A stretch of 64,000 bases of DNA from Flavobacterium frigoris PS1 (GCF_000252125.1 NZ_AHKF01000014.1:1-64000); one strand, 5' to 3'; positions 33,849 to 43,157 are shown, counted from the first letter of the stretch. Notes: a model not told the origin generated them from the sequence alone. Program-made: numbers and translations.

Positions 33849-33880
33849 AGGCGTGTAGGTTCGAGTCCTATTATCCGCAC
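33849..33880 (+). repeat. attR (32-bp core)
   Basis: Perfect direct repeat of 26921-26952. The sequence upstream of it does not continue the tRNA, so this copy is only the 3' fragment. Confidence 0.93.
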
Positions 33881-33881
33881 C

Positions 33882-33914
33882 AAAAAAGCTTCTCAATTGA
33901 GAAGCTTTTTTTTT
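33882..33914 (+). terminator. Original tRNA-Leu terminator, displaced
   Basis: AAAAAAGCTTCTC and GAGAAGCTTTTTTTT flank a 4-base loop, starting two bases after attR. By position this was the terminator of tRNA-Leu before the element inserted. Confidence 0.85.
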
Positions 33915-33982
33915 GTTAAGTACTTTCTGTTTTTATAAGAGTCATTGCTTTTCAAATGCTTAGATTATGAAATGCCTTTTTC

Positions 33983-34051
33983 TTATCCCCAAAAAGGAGA
34001 TGTGTATCCTGCTAATGCTCCAAATATGAGAATAAATGGGCTGCGTCTGTA
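33983..34051 (-). pseudogene. Remnant of a chrA 3' end
   Basis: A 22-codon fragment ending in a stop reads ...SPFILIFGALAGYTSPFWG and matches the C-terminus of the intact ChrA encoded at 34919-36037 (SAFIVIYGALAGYLLSF). At DNA level 34010-34038 and 34940-34968 agree at most positions. An in-frame stop precedes the fragment, so it is a decayed copy between the element and the PAS gene. Confidence 0.65.
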
Positions 34052-34089
34052 TTAAGAAGTGACAATTTGTTCCAAAACCGCAAATTAAT

Positions 34090-34704
34090 CTAAGTTCTGG
34101 CGGTAGTTACAATGTTTCTAATGATTTCATCAAGTTGTCTAGTACTTTCTAATATCATTTGACAAGTATAAGATGTGTCACTATCCAGTAATGTTTTATC
34201 TAAGAAAACAGTTGTGAGTCCGATTAAGTTGCTTAATGGAGCCCGAACTAGATGGGATTGTTGAAAGACGATGTTTTCTATGATAATACTTTTTTTTTCA
34301 TTTTCTTCTATTGCCTTTTTCAATTGTATTTGTTCAGCAATATATTTTGTTATATTGTGTCCTAGACAAAATACTCCAGCAGGATTTTTTTCATCATCAA
34401 ACATTGCTTTGTATTCCCACTGAGTATAAATGTAGTCACCCTCACCGTCATGTTTCCTAATTATCGCCTTAAATAATTTACCGGGATGCTCAAAACATTT
34501 GGTAGAAACTTCAAGACACGTACTAATATCATCAGGGTGCATTGTAATATGATAGGGTTGCCCAACAAAATTGCTATTTATATGTAAAAATTCTTTAGCG
34601 TAATTTTGGTTTACATACGAATAGTTCCCGTCCATATCAGTGGTTATTATATAAAATAAAGAGGACTCATTCAATAATAGTTTTGTTTGTTCGACGCTGT
34701 TCAT
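34090..34704 (-). CDS. PAS domain protein with kinase H-box but no ATPase domain
   Basis: The 204-residue protein has one PAS domain (about 10-125: FYIITTDMDGNYSYVNQNYAKEF ... GVFCLGHNI) and a HisKA-like helix with His151 in FQQSHLVRAPLSNLIGL. It ends about 50 residues later, with no HATPase domain. It may be a truncated histidine kinase, or a stand-alone phosphoacceptor needing a partner. The start Met at 34704 suits the PAS domain. The ATPase part is not present downstream. Confidence 0.8.
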   Translation of the reverse strand: MNSVEQTKLLLNESSLFYIITTDMDGNYSYVNQNYAKEFLHINSNFVGQPYHITMHPDDISTCLEVSTKCFEHPGKLFKAIIRKHDGEGDYIYTQWEYKAMFDDEKNPAGVFCLGHNITKYIAEQIQLKKAIEENEKKSIIIENIVFQQSHLVRAPLSNLIGLTTVFLDKTLLDSDTSYTCQMILESTRQLDEIIRNIVTTART

Positions 34705-34918
34705 TTTTTTTAAATTAGGCTAACTAAAGATAAAGTATTTACTTGTTATTTTCAAAATAAAAAGTGTAGATATTTTTTTGTTTTAATGACACTATATCAG
34801 TTTATTAGCAGTAGGTATAATGTTTCTCAGTAGAGGATTTTTTTTGGTCAAAACTGTTTATTTTACTTACATTTTTCGTGTTTTAAACTCTTAAATAGGC
34901 AAGTGTTCGTGCTTATCT

Positions 34919-36037
34919 CTAAAAAGATAATAAGTAGCCGGCTAACGCCCCGTATATGACAATAAATGCGCTATTGACTTTAGGATATCCAAAAGTTACT
35001 ATAATGCTTGTTGCTGCAATTAATAATGTTCTCCAGTCTAAAATTGAATCGCGACCCATTTGCCAACAAATAGCAACGACAATCGCTACCGAAGCAACAT
35101 TTACAGCATCTAGAAAAATCGAAATAGACGGTGAATTGCGCATTTTCTTCACTAACGGATTTAGCAAGGCTACAAAAAGGAATGAAGGGATGAAAATAGC
35201 AATCGTTGCTACTATTGCTCCTTGTAAACTATTTAGTTGGTAGCCAATAAAAGTCACTGACGAAAAAACGGGTCCGGGTGTAAACTGACCAATAGCGATA
35301 GCATCTACTAAGGTAGCTCTAGACATTAAACCAGTCGAAACTAATTCAGTATCTAAAAAGGCAAAAAGTACATAGCCACTTCCGTAAAGTATGGCGCCTA
35401 TTTTTAGAAATATTAGAAACAAATTCCAGTTGGTTGCCGTTACCAAAGTAGTTTTTGTAATTTGTACTAATGTCAGCGGGATAAGGCTGAATGTTTGGCC
35501 GCTTTTAAATTTGGAATACAGTAAGGCTATTAAACCTGCACCAAACAGAATGTATATTTCATTGCATTCTACTATCGATAGGGCCAAAGCTACCAACGCT
35601 ATGAGTGCTAATTGTTTTGTTTTTATTGATTTCTTGGCCAAGGGATAAATCGCAGCGAGAATGATGGCGATAATTGCAGGCTTGATTCCGTACAAAAAAA
35701 CTTGTGCTTCAGGCTGCTGGCCGTATTTTTTATAGAAATAGGCAAAAACTCCCGTAATAAGAACTGCAGGCATGATAAAGCAAACTCCCGCAACAATTAA
35801 ACCTTTCCAGCCCCCTTTTTCATGGCCTATATGAATGGCCATTTCAGTACTATTAGGACCGGGTATTAAACTTGTGGCTCCAATGAGATCTAAAAAATGT
35901 TGTTCTGTTAGCCACTTTTTTTTGATTACGACTTCCTGTCTCATCATTGCGATATGGGCAGCCGGGCCCCCAAAACCTATTATTCCCAATTTTAAAAATA
36001 GTTTGGCAATTTCTTTTAAGGTAGTTTTTTCAAACAT
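34919..36037 (-). CDS. chrA: Chromate ion transporter family protein
   Basis: The 372-residue polytopic protein has two homologous CHR halves: the N-terminal LGIIGFGGPAAHIAMMRQEVV and GATSLIPGPNSTEMAIHIG, and the C-terminal LKIGAILYGSGYVLFAFLDTELV and AIGQFTPGPVFSSVTFIGYQ. Such duplicated proteins export chromate, although physiological substrates vary. An upstream TTG (36055) is possible; ATG at 36037 is preferred. A fragment of a second copy lies 0.9 kb downstream. Confidence 0.93.
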   Translation of the reverse strand: MFEKTTLKEIAKLFLKLGIIGFGGPAAHIAMMRQEVVIKKKWLTEQHFLDLIGATSLIPGPNSTEMAIHIGHEKGGWKGLIVAGVCFIMPAVLITGVFAYFYKKYGQQPEAQVFLYGIKPAIIAIILAAIYPLAKKSIKTKQLALIALVALALSIVECNEIYILFGAGLIALLYSKFKSGQTFSLIPLTLVQITKTTLVTATNWNLFLIFLKIGAILYGSGYVLFAFLDTELVSTGLMSRATLVDAIAIGQFTPGPVFSSVTFIGYQLNSLQGAIVATIAIFIPSFLFVALLNPLVKKMRNSPSISIFLDAVNVASVAIVVAICWQMGRDSILDWRTLLIAATSIIVTFGYPKVNSAFIVIYGALAGYLLSF

Positions 36038-36146
36038 TAAGACTTTTTTTGTCAAGGGTGGCTAAAATAAATATAAAATAAATCTTGCCTTCGTTTTTTA
36101 AATTAAGATTTTATGAAATTTTAATTTCGGGAGTATTAGTTCTATT

Positions 36147-37004
36147 CTAGTTTTGCAGCTTGTGATTGGCCATATAGTTTAGATAATAAACAATGGATTC
36201 AATCTTTTTCTCGTTCAAGTTGGCTAATTTGGGCATTTTTACTCCGTTTCTAAAAGAAGCTGGGTTCTGTATGAATTTTTTTAATTGGTTCTGGTCCCAA
36301 TACTCAGTGACGCTTTTGGGATAATTTAGTTCGGGGCCCATGCTTCCTCCAATTTTATTAATAGCATGACAGCTAATACAATTTTTATTGAAGAGCTCAA
36401 AACCGGTTGTAGCGGTGGTATCTCCTTTGGGAAGCAGAAGAGAAACATTTTCAACGCTAGGGACCAAATGAACTTTTATTAAATTATAAGGCCATTTGAA
36501 ATCGGTGTCTTTTGGGGACACCCCCTGATAGATTAAATAAAAGGGGGCCGCTTTCATTTCGCGACCGTCTTTAATGATTTTTGACCACGATTCCCCTTTC
36601 GGAGCATCCAAGTCACTGACTGCCAAAAATGATTTTGCGGATAAAATTTTTCGCAAAGGCATCATTGGTTTATAGCCATCTTCACATTCAAAAACGATTT
36701 GGTATTTATCAATCTGCAACTGTTTTATTTTCGAATGGGTTTCAAGTAACTGGGGAAAAGGAATCGCATTGTATCGCTTTCTGGCATGATAAACGGGGTC
36801 TTCGTTTACGGTAACTATGATGGTGTTCTTTAGTTTGGCTGTTTTTTGTAATTCGACTAAATCGATAGTCAATGAATCAGAAGTGTTTGCAGAAACATTT
36901 ATAGAAGTCTCAGTTGTCAAAGATTCTGTCTGTTTCGTTTTTTGTTGACAGCCCATGATTAAAATTGAAGAAAGGACGACTAATCTATATTGAAATTTTC
37001 GCAT
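36147..37004 (-). CDS. Cytochrome c family lipoprotein
   Basis: The 285-residue protein has a lipoprotein signal (VVLSSILIMGC, Cys19) and a long N-terminal domain (about 50-190) that resembles oxidoreductase-type domains. A C-terminal monohaem cytochrome c domain follows (CISCH haem site at about residue 210, GSMGPELNYP, and Met in NGVKMPKL as probable axial ligand). It is probably an electron carrier anchored on the periplasmic face. The N-terminal domain is not securely identified; no partner oxidase is adjacent. Confidence 0.8.
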   Translation of the reverse strand: MRKFQYRLVVLSSILIMGCQQKTKQTESLTTETSINVSANTSDSLTIDLVELQKTAKLKNTIIVTVNEDPVYHARKRYNAIPFPQLLETHSKIKQLQIDKYQIVFECEDGYKPMMPLRKILSAKSFLAVSDLDAPKGESWSKIIKDGREMKAAPFYLIYQGVSPKDTDFKWPYNLIKVHLVPSVENVSLLLPKGDTTATTGFELFNKNCISCHAINKIGGSMGPELNYPKSVTEYWDQNQLKKFIQNPASFRNGVKMPKLANLNEKKIESIVYYLNYMANHKLQN

Positions 37005-37337
37005 TGTTTTATGTTGAAAAAGATGAAGAAAGGCGGTTCTAAAGTTCTAGTAAGTGGATTAGTCTAATGGAATCAGTACTATAAAATTAGGCTATTTTTC
37101 TATACTTTTGAGTTCGAAGTCCTATGAATCGACCTCGTTTTTAAATTTATCGGTTGTTTTAAGAAACGGCCACCGCATTCTGGTTTTTTTAGCTTCTATA
37201 TTCTAACAAATTTAAGATAGTAACTTCTTTTTCTATGGTCGAATAAGTTTAGGAAAGTCTTATTTTAGCTTCTGACAAGTATTGCCTTAATAAGAAAAAA
37301 ATTAACGTATTAATTATAACACTCTAAGTACATTTAA
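37005..37337. other. Divergent intergenic region
   Basis: This 333-base region between the cytochrome c and GH30 genes must hold both promoters. I see no strong consensus box, repeat or RNA gene in it. Confidence 0.4.
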
Positions 37338-38777
37338 ATGAAAAAAAGCATTTTAATCGCAGCCCTGTTTTCTTTTTTTTATAACAACGCACAAACAGTT
37401 GCTAAAGAAAATGGCGAAAACAAAGAGGTAACAGTTTACACGACTGCTGAGAACACGGACTTTAAAATGACTCTATCGGCCTCAGTTAAATTTGCTGCTG
37501 CAGGACAACCTTTAGAAACTGAAATTGCTGTTTTTGTTGACCCTACTAAAACGTTTCAAACTTTTATTGGAATAGGTGGTGCCATTACAGATGCTAGTGC
37601 TGAGGTTTTTGCTAAATTATCAAAAGCGAAACAACAAGAATTTTTGCAAGCCTATTATAGTACTACAAATGGAATAGGCTATTCATTAGCTAGAACTACC
37701 ATTCATAGTTCTGATTTTTTAACAAATAGTTACACATATGTCGCCGAAGGAGATGCTGAGTTGAAAACTTTTAATATTGATCATGACGCACAGTATAGAA
37801 TTCCACTGATAAAACAGGCCACGGCAATTGCAGGAAAGTTAACGATGTATGTTTCTCCATGGAGTCCTCCTGCTTTTATGAAAACTAATGGCGCTATGCT
37901 TCAAGGCGGAAAGTTGAAGCCTGAGTTTTACCAGTCTTGGGCAAATTACTATGCTAAATTTATAAAAGCATACGAGAAAGAAGGAATTCCTATATGGGGA
38001 CTGACAATTCAAAATGAGCCAATGGCGACGCAAAGATGGGAGTCCTGTATTTATACTGCCGAAGAGGAAAGAGATTTTCTTAAAGATTATTTGGGGCCTA
38101 CAATGGAGAAAGAAGGCTTAGGTAATAAGAAAATTATTGTTTGGGATCACAATCGTGATTTGATGAATCACAGGGCAAATGTTATTTTTGATGATCCTAA
38201 GGCATCAAAATATGCTTGGGGAATGGGTTTTCATTGGTATGAAAATTGGACAGGGGGTGAGCCTATGTTCGAGAATGTGAAAAAAGTACAAGAAGCATAT
38301 CCGACGAAAAAATTGATATTTACGGAAGGCTGTGTAGAGAAGTTTGATTCGAATAAATATCAGCTGTGGGCAAATGGAGAGCGTTACGGACGTTCGATGA
38401 TAAACGATTTTAGTAACGGCTCGGTTGCATGGACTGATTGGAATATTTTGTTAGATCAAAATGGAGGACCAAACCATGTAGGTAATTTTTGTTTTGCACC
38501 TGTTCATGCTAATACACTAACGGATGAATTGATATATACTCCCTCTTATTATTATATTGGTCATTTCTCAAAATTTATCCGACCGAATGCTAAAAGAGTA
38601 AGCAGCGTATCCAGCCGCAGCCAATTGCTGACCACTTCATTTATGAATGAGGACGGAAAAGTGATTACGGTAGTGATGAATCAAGGCGATAAAGAAGCGG
38701 CATATAATTTATGTGTTGGTAGCAAAGCGACAGCAGTTGTAATTCCTGCTCATGCTATACAAACGTTGGTATATTGA
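37338..38777 (+). CDS. GH30 glycoside hydrolase (glucosylceramidase-like)
   Basis: The 479-residue secreted enzyme has a signal peptide (residues 1-19, ending NNAQT). The GH30 TIM barrel contains FIGIGGAITDASA, the acid/base Glu227 in LTIQNEP and the nucleophile Glu330 in IFTEGC. A beta-rich C-terminal domain follows. GH30 members hydrolyse beta-1,6-glucans or glucosylceramide. With the convergent GH3 enzyme next to it, beta-glucan degradation is likely. Confidence 0.92.
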   Translation: MKKSILIAALFSFFYNNAQTVAKENGENKEVTVYTTAENTDFKMTLSASVKFAAAGQPLETEIAVFVDPTKTFQTFIGIGGAITDASAEVFAKLSKAKQQEFLQAYYSTTNGIGYSLARTTIHSSDFLTNSYTYVAEGDAELKTFNIDHDAQYRIPLIKQATAIAGKLTMYVSPWSPPAFMKTNGAMLQGGKLKPEFYQSWANYYAKFIKAYEKEGIPIWGLTIQNEPMATQRWESCIYTAEEERDFLKDYLGPTMEKEGLGNKKIIVWDHNRDLMNHRANVIFDDPKASKYAWGMGFHWYENWTGGEPMFENVKKVQEAYPTKKLIFTEGCVEKFDSNKYQLWANGERYGRSMINDFSNGSVAWTDWNILLDQNGGPNHVGNFCFAPVHANTLTDELIYTPSYYYIGHFSKFIRPNAKRVSSVSSRSQLLTTSFMNEDGKVITVVMNQGDKEAAYNLCVGSKATAVVIPAHAIQTLVY

Positions 38778-38803
38778 TAAGAGTAAGTTTGTTTAGAAAT
38801 CAG

Positions 38804-38842
38804 AAAAAGGGATTGCGAATTTTAATTCGCAATCCCTTTTTT
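38804..38842. terminator. Bidirectional terminator
   Basis: AAAAAGGGATTGCGAATT pairs with AATTCGCAATCCCTTTTT across a 2-base loop between convergent GH30 and GH3 genes. Confidence 0.93.
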
Positions 38843-38861
38843 AATATACTGAATTAGTATT

Positions 38862-41120
38862 TTATTTCAACACAAACTCTTTGCTAAGAGTACCTATTTG
38901 GATTTTAAAAGTACCGTTTTCTGCTACCCATTTCAAATCGTTATCTACAAACTGCAAGTCTTTTTGATTTAATGTAAATGAAACTGTTTTCGTTTCAGCC
39001 GGTGCTAAATTTATCTTTGTAAAACGCTTCAATGCTTTTACCTCTGGTGTGATACTGGCAACTTTGTCGGACAAATAAAGTAAAACTGCCTCTTTTCCAG
39101 CAGTTTTTCCAGTGTTTTTCACCTCAACAGTTACCGTTATGTTATCTGTATTGTTTATTTCCGGCTTGTCAATTCTTAAGTTAGAATATTCAAAAGTAGT
39201 ATAGGATAGTCCTGTTCCAAATTCAAACTGAGGAGAGTAGCTTTTCTCGTATTGAGCATCGTCATTTTGCTCTTCATCACCTAGACTTTCTGTATATTTT
39301 CGGTTGTATTTTTCTAATGAATTAGGATGTCTAGGATAGTTGTATGTCAATCTTCCGCTAGGGTTTACATCACCATAAAGAATATCTACTAAGGCTCTTG
39401 CCCCTTCGTTTCCTGGTAAATAACATTGAATTACTGCATTCATCTTATCTTCAAAGTCACTTATTAACCTAGGGCGTCCTTCATTTAACACTAAAACAAT
39501 AGGCTTGTTCAATTTTGATAAAGCCAAAGCCAGTTTTATTTGTGATTGACTAATAAATAAATTACTGATATCTCCAGGAGTCTCAGTGTAGTTTTTTTCA
39601 CCTAAACATAGAATTATTGTAGATGCCTCTTTAGCAAGTTCGACCGCTTTTTGAATTTCAAGCTCATCTTCGATCGCTAGATCCGCTCCTTTAGTATAAA
39701 GAACATTTGCTTTGCCTATCTTGTTTTGTAATGCTTCTAAAATGGTGAATTTGTCTGCAGCCAAAACATCAGCATTTTCCCCCTGCCAAGTATACGTCCA
39801 TCCTCCATTTAGTGATTTCATACTATTTGCGGTAGGGCCAGTAACTAATATTTTACCGGTTTTATTTAAAGGTAAAATTTCGTTTTTGTTCTTTAATAAA
39901 GTAATCGATTCTGCTGCTGAATTATAAGCAACATCAATAAATTCCTGTGACCCAAATTTTGGGTAATCTTTCAAATCTGCTATATTGTTTTCAAATAAAT
40001 TAACTTCAAATTTCATTTTCAAGATTCTCGAAACGGCATCATCAATTCTAGACACTGGTACTTCACCTTTGTTTACTAAATCCAATAAGTCATTATAAAA
40101 GGTGTAATCTTCAGGAACCATACTCATGTCTATACCTGCCATTACAGATGTTTTCACAGCATCTCTATTGTTTTCGGCAACTTTATGTCTGGTGTATAGG
40201 TATATAATGTCTTTCCAATCTGTAACAACAACACCTTGAAATCCCAACTCTTTTTTCAAGATATCAGTTATTAAATGTTTACTGGCATGAACTGGTGTGC
40301 CGTTTATTTCGCCAGAACTGATCATGATGCTTTTTGATCCGGCTTTGATTGCTGCTTGATAAATGGTCAAATCATATTGTCTTAGAATGCGTTCCGGAAT
40401 AATGCTTGGCGTTCTGTCTTTTCCAGTTGTGGTACTTCCGTAACCTATAAAATGCTTCATGCAGGAAGCTACATGATATTTAGAGCCAACATCATTTCCT
40501 TCAAAACCTTCAACCATCGCAACACCCATTTGGGCAGATAAATAGGCATCTTCTCCAAAAGACTCCCAAGTTCTAGACCAGGCTGGATTTCTCGGCAAAT
40601 CTAAATCTGGCGAAAAAACCCATGGAATAGAAGACGCTCTAGTTTCATATGCCGATATTTCAGCTCCTCTTTTTACTAAATCAGTATTAAATGTAGCTGC
40701 CATTCCTATTTGTTGTGGGAATAAGGTAGCGCCTAGAGTGTAACTGGAACCGTGAATAGCATCTATACCGTATAAAACAGGAATTTTCAATCTCGTTTTA
40801 TTAGACTCATTATTAATTATTGTGATTACTTCTTTCCATCTTTGAATTGTAGGTGCTCCAGGATTAGGGACATTTAGAATGGAACCAATATGGTAATTCT
40901 GGATTGCTTCTCTCAATTTTACCATATCAAAGACACCGGGTTTTCCTTTTTCTTCAAAATTAGTTACAGTAATCTGAGTCATCTGACCTATTTTTTCTTC
41001 GATAGTCATTTTTGAAAGTAACTCAGCTACTTTTTCGTCAATTTCTGTTTTAGAATTTTGACTAAAAGCGGCACTTGAAAATAGTGAAAGTACAAATAGT
41101 TGTAAAATTATTTTTTTCAT
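38862..41120 (-). CDS. bglX: GH3 beta-glucosidase, BglX-like
   Basis: The 752-residue periplasmic enzyme has a signal peptide (ends AAFSQ) and the GH3 N-terminal domain with IPVLYGIDAIHGS, MKHFIGYG and the nucleophile Asp in VVTDWKD (about residue 300). The GH3 C-terminal domain has ILVTGPTANSMKSLNGGWTYTWQG and ILCLGEKNYTETPG, and a fibronectin type III-like tail ends the protein. It removes terminal beta-glucosyl residues, probably finishing products of the adjacent GH30 enzyme. Confidence 0.93.
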   Translation of the reverse strand: MKKIILQLFVLSLFSSAAFSQNSKTEIDEKVAELLSKMTIEEKIGQMTQITVTNFEEKGKPGVFDMVKLREAIQNYHIGSILNVPNPGAPTIQRWKEVITIINNESNKTRLKIPVLYGIDAIHGSSYTLGATLFPQQIGMAATFNTDLVKRGAEISAYETRASSIPWVFSPDLDLPRNPAWSRTWESFGEDAYLSAQMGVAMVEGFEGNDVGSKYHVASCMKHFIGYGSTTTGKDRTPSIIPERILRQYDLTIYQAAIKAGSKSIMISSGEINGTPVHASKHLITDILKKELGFQGVVVTDWKDIIYLYTRHKVAENNRDAVKTSVMAGIDMSMVPEDYTFYNDLLDLVNKGEVPVSRIDDAVSRILKMKFEVNLFENNIADLKDYPKFGSQEFIDVAYNSAAESITLLKNKNEILPLNKTGKILVTGPTANSMKSLNGGWTYTWQGENADVLAADKFTILEALQNKIGKANVLYTKGADLAIEDELEIQKAVELAKEASTIILCLGEKNYTETPGDISNLFISQSQIKLALALSKLNKPIVLVLNEGRPRLISDFEDKMNAVIQCYLPGNEGARALVDILYGDVNPSGRLTYNYPRHPNSLEKYNRKYTESLGDEEQNDDAQYEKSYSPQFEFGTGLSYTTFEYSNLRIDKPEINNTDNITVTVEVKNTGKTAGKEAVLLYLSDKVASITPEVKALKRFTKINLAPAETKTVSFTLNQKDLQFVDNDLKWVAENGTFKIQIGTLSKEFVLK

Positions 41121-41336
41121 TTCTTGGTTGGTTTTGGTAGTTGATAACTTTTAAAAAGAAGGGTTGCTTTCTTAATTAGTACTTTTAAAAGTAGTTGTTT
41201 TTTTATGCGAATGATTATTTTATTGCAGGTTAGTTGTTGTTTTAATGAACTTTAACGTTTTCGTTTTTGTAATTCGTAAATCACTTTTATTCGATTGTAT
41301 AGAAGGTAATAATCTTGTTTTGGAATATTAACAATA

Positions 41337-41374
41337 GCAAAAAGTCTCATCGTTTATACAATGAGACTTTTTGC
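41337..41374 (-). terminator. Terminator of DUF885 gene
   Basis: GCAAAAAGTCTCAT and ATGAGACTTTTTGC enclose a 10-base loop just downstream of the DUF885 stop. Confidence 0.88.
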
Positions 41375-41399
41375 TATTCTGTTAGACTATAGAGTGGAA

Positions 41400-43157
41400 C
41401 TATTTTTCTCCAATCCAAACATCTATTTTCTTTTCTAGTAAAGCCAATGGCATCACACCGGACTCTAGTACTTTTTCATGGAATTTTTTGATGTCAAATT
41501 TGTCTCCCATTTTGTCTTGTGCTCTTTTACGGAGCTCCATGATTTTTAATTGTCCTATTTTGTAAGACAAAGCTTGGCCCGGAATAGCCATATAGCGCTC
41601 AATTTCAGTGGTGATGCTTGCTTCGCTTTCGGCTTCGTTTTCTAGGGAATATTTGATAGCTTGCTCTCTTGTCCAGCCTTTGCTATGTAACCCTGTATCA
41701 ACGACTAATCGCACCGCTCTATGCATTTCGTTTCCTAACATACCAAAATACTGATACGGATCTTTATACAAACCTAATTCTTTACCTAAGCTCTCTGTAT
41801 ACAAAGCCCAACCTTCGCCATAGGCTCCAAACCAATTGTATTTTCTGAAATCGGGCAATGAAGTATTTTCTTGTTGTAGTGAAATTTGAAAATGATGCCC
41901 TGGAATAGCTTCATGTAAAAACAAATCTTCGTCACCATACATATTATATTCTTTTACGTCAGGGATGGGAACATAAAAAACGCCAGGACGTGTACCATCT
42001 GCTGTTCCTTGACTGTATTCAGCACTTGCCGTCTTTTCTCTAAATGCTTCAGTTCTTCTAATTTCAAATTTTGTTCTGGGTTGTAAAGAAAACAATTTGT
42101 CTACGTTTGGTTTTATGACGTTATGGATTCTTTCAAAATTGGCGATTACTTCCTCTGGTTTTTTGAAAGGCTTTAATTCCGGTTTGTTTCTTACATAATC
42201 AAAAAACTCCATCAGAGTGCCTTTAAAACCAACTTGCGTTTTTACCTTTTCCATTTCAGAATTGATACGTGCCACTTCTTTCAATCCTAAGTCATGAATT
42301 TCTGATGGAGTCATTTCGGTAGTAGTCCATTGTTTTACGTAAGCGGCATATAATTCTTTTCCAAAAGCCAGGCTTCCTATTCCGCTTGTTTTTCTTGATG
42401 CAGGCAGGTATTCGTTTTTAAGGAAATCAGACATTTTTTTATATTGCGGAATCAGTTTGTTATTGATCGTTGTTGTATATTTTGCAGTAATATCTTTCTT
42501 TACTGCATCAGAAAAAGTATTAGGCATTAATTTTACAGAAGAATAAAATAAATTGTCTTCAATATTGCGAGTTGCCATTTCAGCAAATTGCGGAATCACT
42601 TTCTGTGTTAAGGATTCTGGTAGTACAGCTCCTTTTTCAATTCCTTTTTTCATATAGACCATAGCCGAATCAATCCATACGCTATAGGTGTCCATTCTTT
42701 TTAGGAAGTTAGTATAGTCTTTTTCGGTTTTAAATGGTTGGCCACTAGTTCCGCCTGCATATTGGCCCATAGTTAAATGAGTTCCCCAAAATTGATGGAT
42801 AGGCATTAGGTTAGTGGGTTGTTTTAGTAATTCCTTTCCAACTTCAACCTCCCATTTTATAATTTCGTAACTGTTTTTTTCTTCTTCAGAAAGTTGTTTT
42901 TCATCTATTGACGATAACTTCGTTTCATATTTATTAAAAAAGTCAAGTTGCACTTTTCTATAGGTATCGGTCATTTCAAAGGGCAGCTGGTCGTTGTATT
43001 CGTTTTGACCATTTTGTGTTGCAGCCAGAGGATCTAGCGCATTTTTATCGTCAAAATAGCTTTTTGTTATACTAGAGAAATCTTGTTCTTGTGACTTACA
43101 GTTTGCTACTAATATAGAAACAAGAATGGCAATTAAAACAACAGGAGTTTTTTTCAT
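41400..43157 (-). CDS. DUF885 lipoprotein, probable metallopeptidase
   Basis: The 585-residue protein has a lipoprotein signal (ILVANC, Cys20) and the DUF885 zinc-peptidase-like motif FLHEAIPGHHFQ, with a following NWFGAYGEGWALYTESL block carrying the likely third ligand. The all-helical body is typical of the family. It is probably a periplasmic or outer-membrane-anchored peptidase; the substrate is unknown. Confidence 0.92.
   Translation of the reverse strand: MKKTPVVLIAILVSILVANCKSQEQDFSSITKSYFDDKNALDPLAATQNGQNEYNDQLPFEMTDTYRKVQLDFFNKYETKLSSIDEKQLSEEEKNSYEIIKWEVEVGKELLKQPTNLMPIHQFWGTHLTMGQYAGGTSGQPFKTEKDYTNFLKRMDTYSVWIDSAMVYMKKGIEKGAVLPESLTQKVIPQFAEMATRNIEDNLFYSSVKLMPNTFSDAVKKDITAKYTTTINNKLIPQYKKMSDFLKNEYLPASRKTSGIGSLAFGKELYAAYVKQWTTTEMTPSEIHDLGLKEVARINSEMEKVKTQVGFKGTLMEFFDYVRNKPELKPFKKPEEVIANFERIHNVIKPNVDKLFSLQPRTKFEIRRTEAFREKTASAEYSQGTADGTRPGVFYVPIPDVKEYNMYGDEDLFLHEAIPGHHFQISLQQENTSLPDFRKYNWFGAYGEGWALYTESLGKELGLYKDPYQYFGMLGNEMHRAVRLVVDTGLHSKGWTREQAIKYSLENEAESEASITTEIERYMAIPGQALSYKIGQLKIMELRKRAQDKMGDKFDIKKFHEKVLESGVMPLALLEKKIDVWIGEK

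Larger units (their letters stand above)
26921..33880. mobile_element. 6.9-kb integrative element in tRNA-Leu
   Basis: The element is bounded by a perfect 32-bp direct repeat of the tRNA-Leu 3' end (26921-26952 and 33849-33880; unit length about 6,928 bp). A Bacteroidota-type tyrosine integrase lies at the right end, reading inwards. Inside are an RteC-like regulator, a helix-turn-helix protein, a possible Rep, small unknown genes and a membrane-protein operon. No recognisable relaxase, Zot, capsid or conjugation gene is present. It could be a phage satellite, a replicating integrative element or a mobilisable island. Confidence 0.93.

Noticed and set aside
26921..33880. The element as a complete filamentous prophage (inovirus)
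   Set aside because: Only a Rep-like gene supports this. No Zot/pI ATPase, major coat or adsorption protein can be seen, and an RteC-like regulator points elsewhere.
26921..33880. The element as a conjugative transposon
   Set aside because: There is no relaxase, coupling protein or transfer gene; 6.9 kb is too small for conjugation functions.
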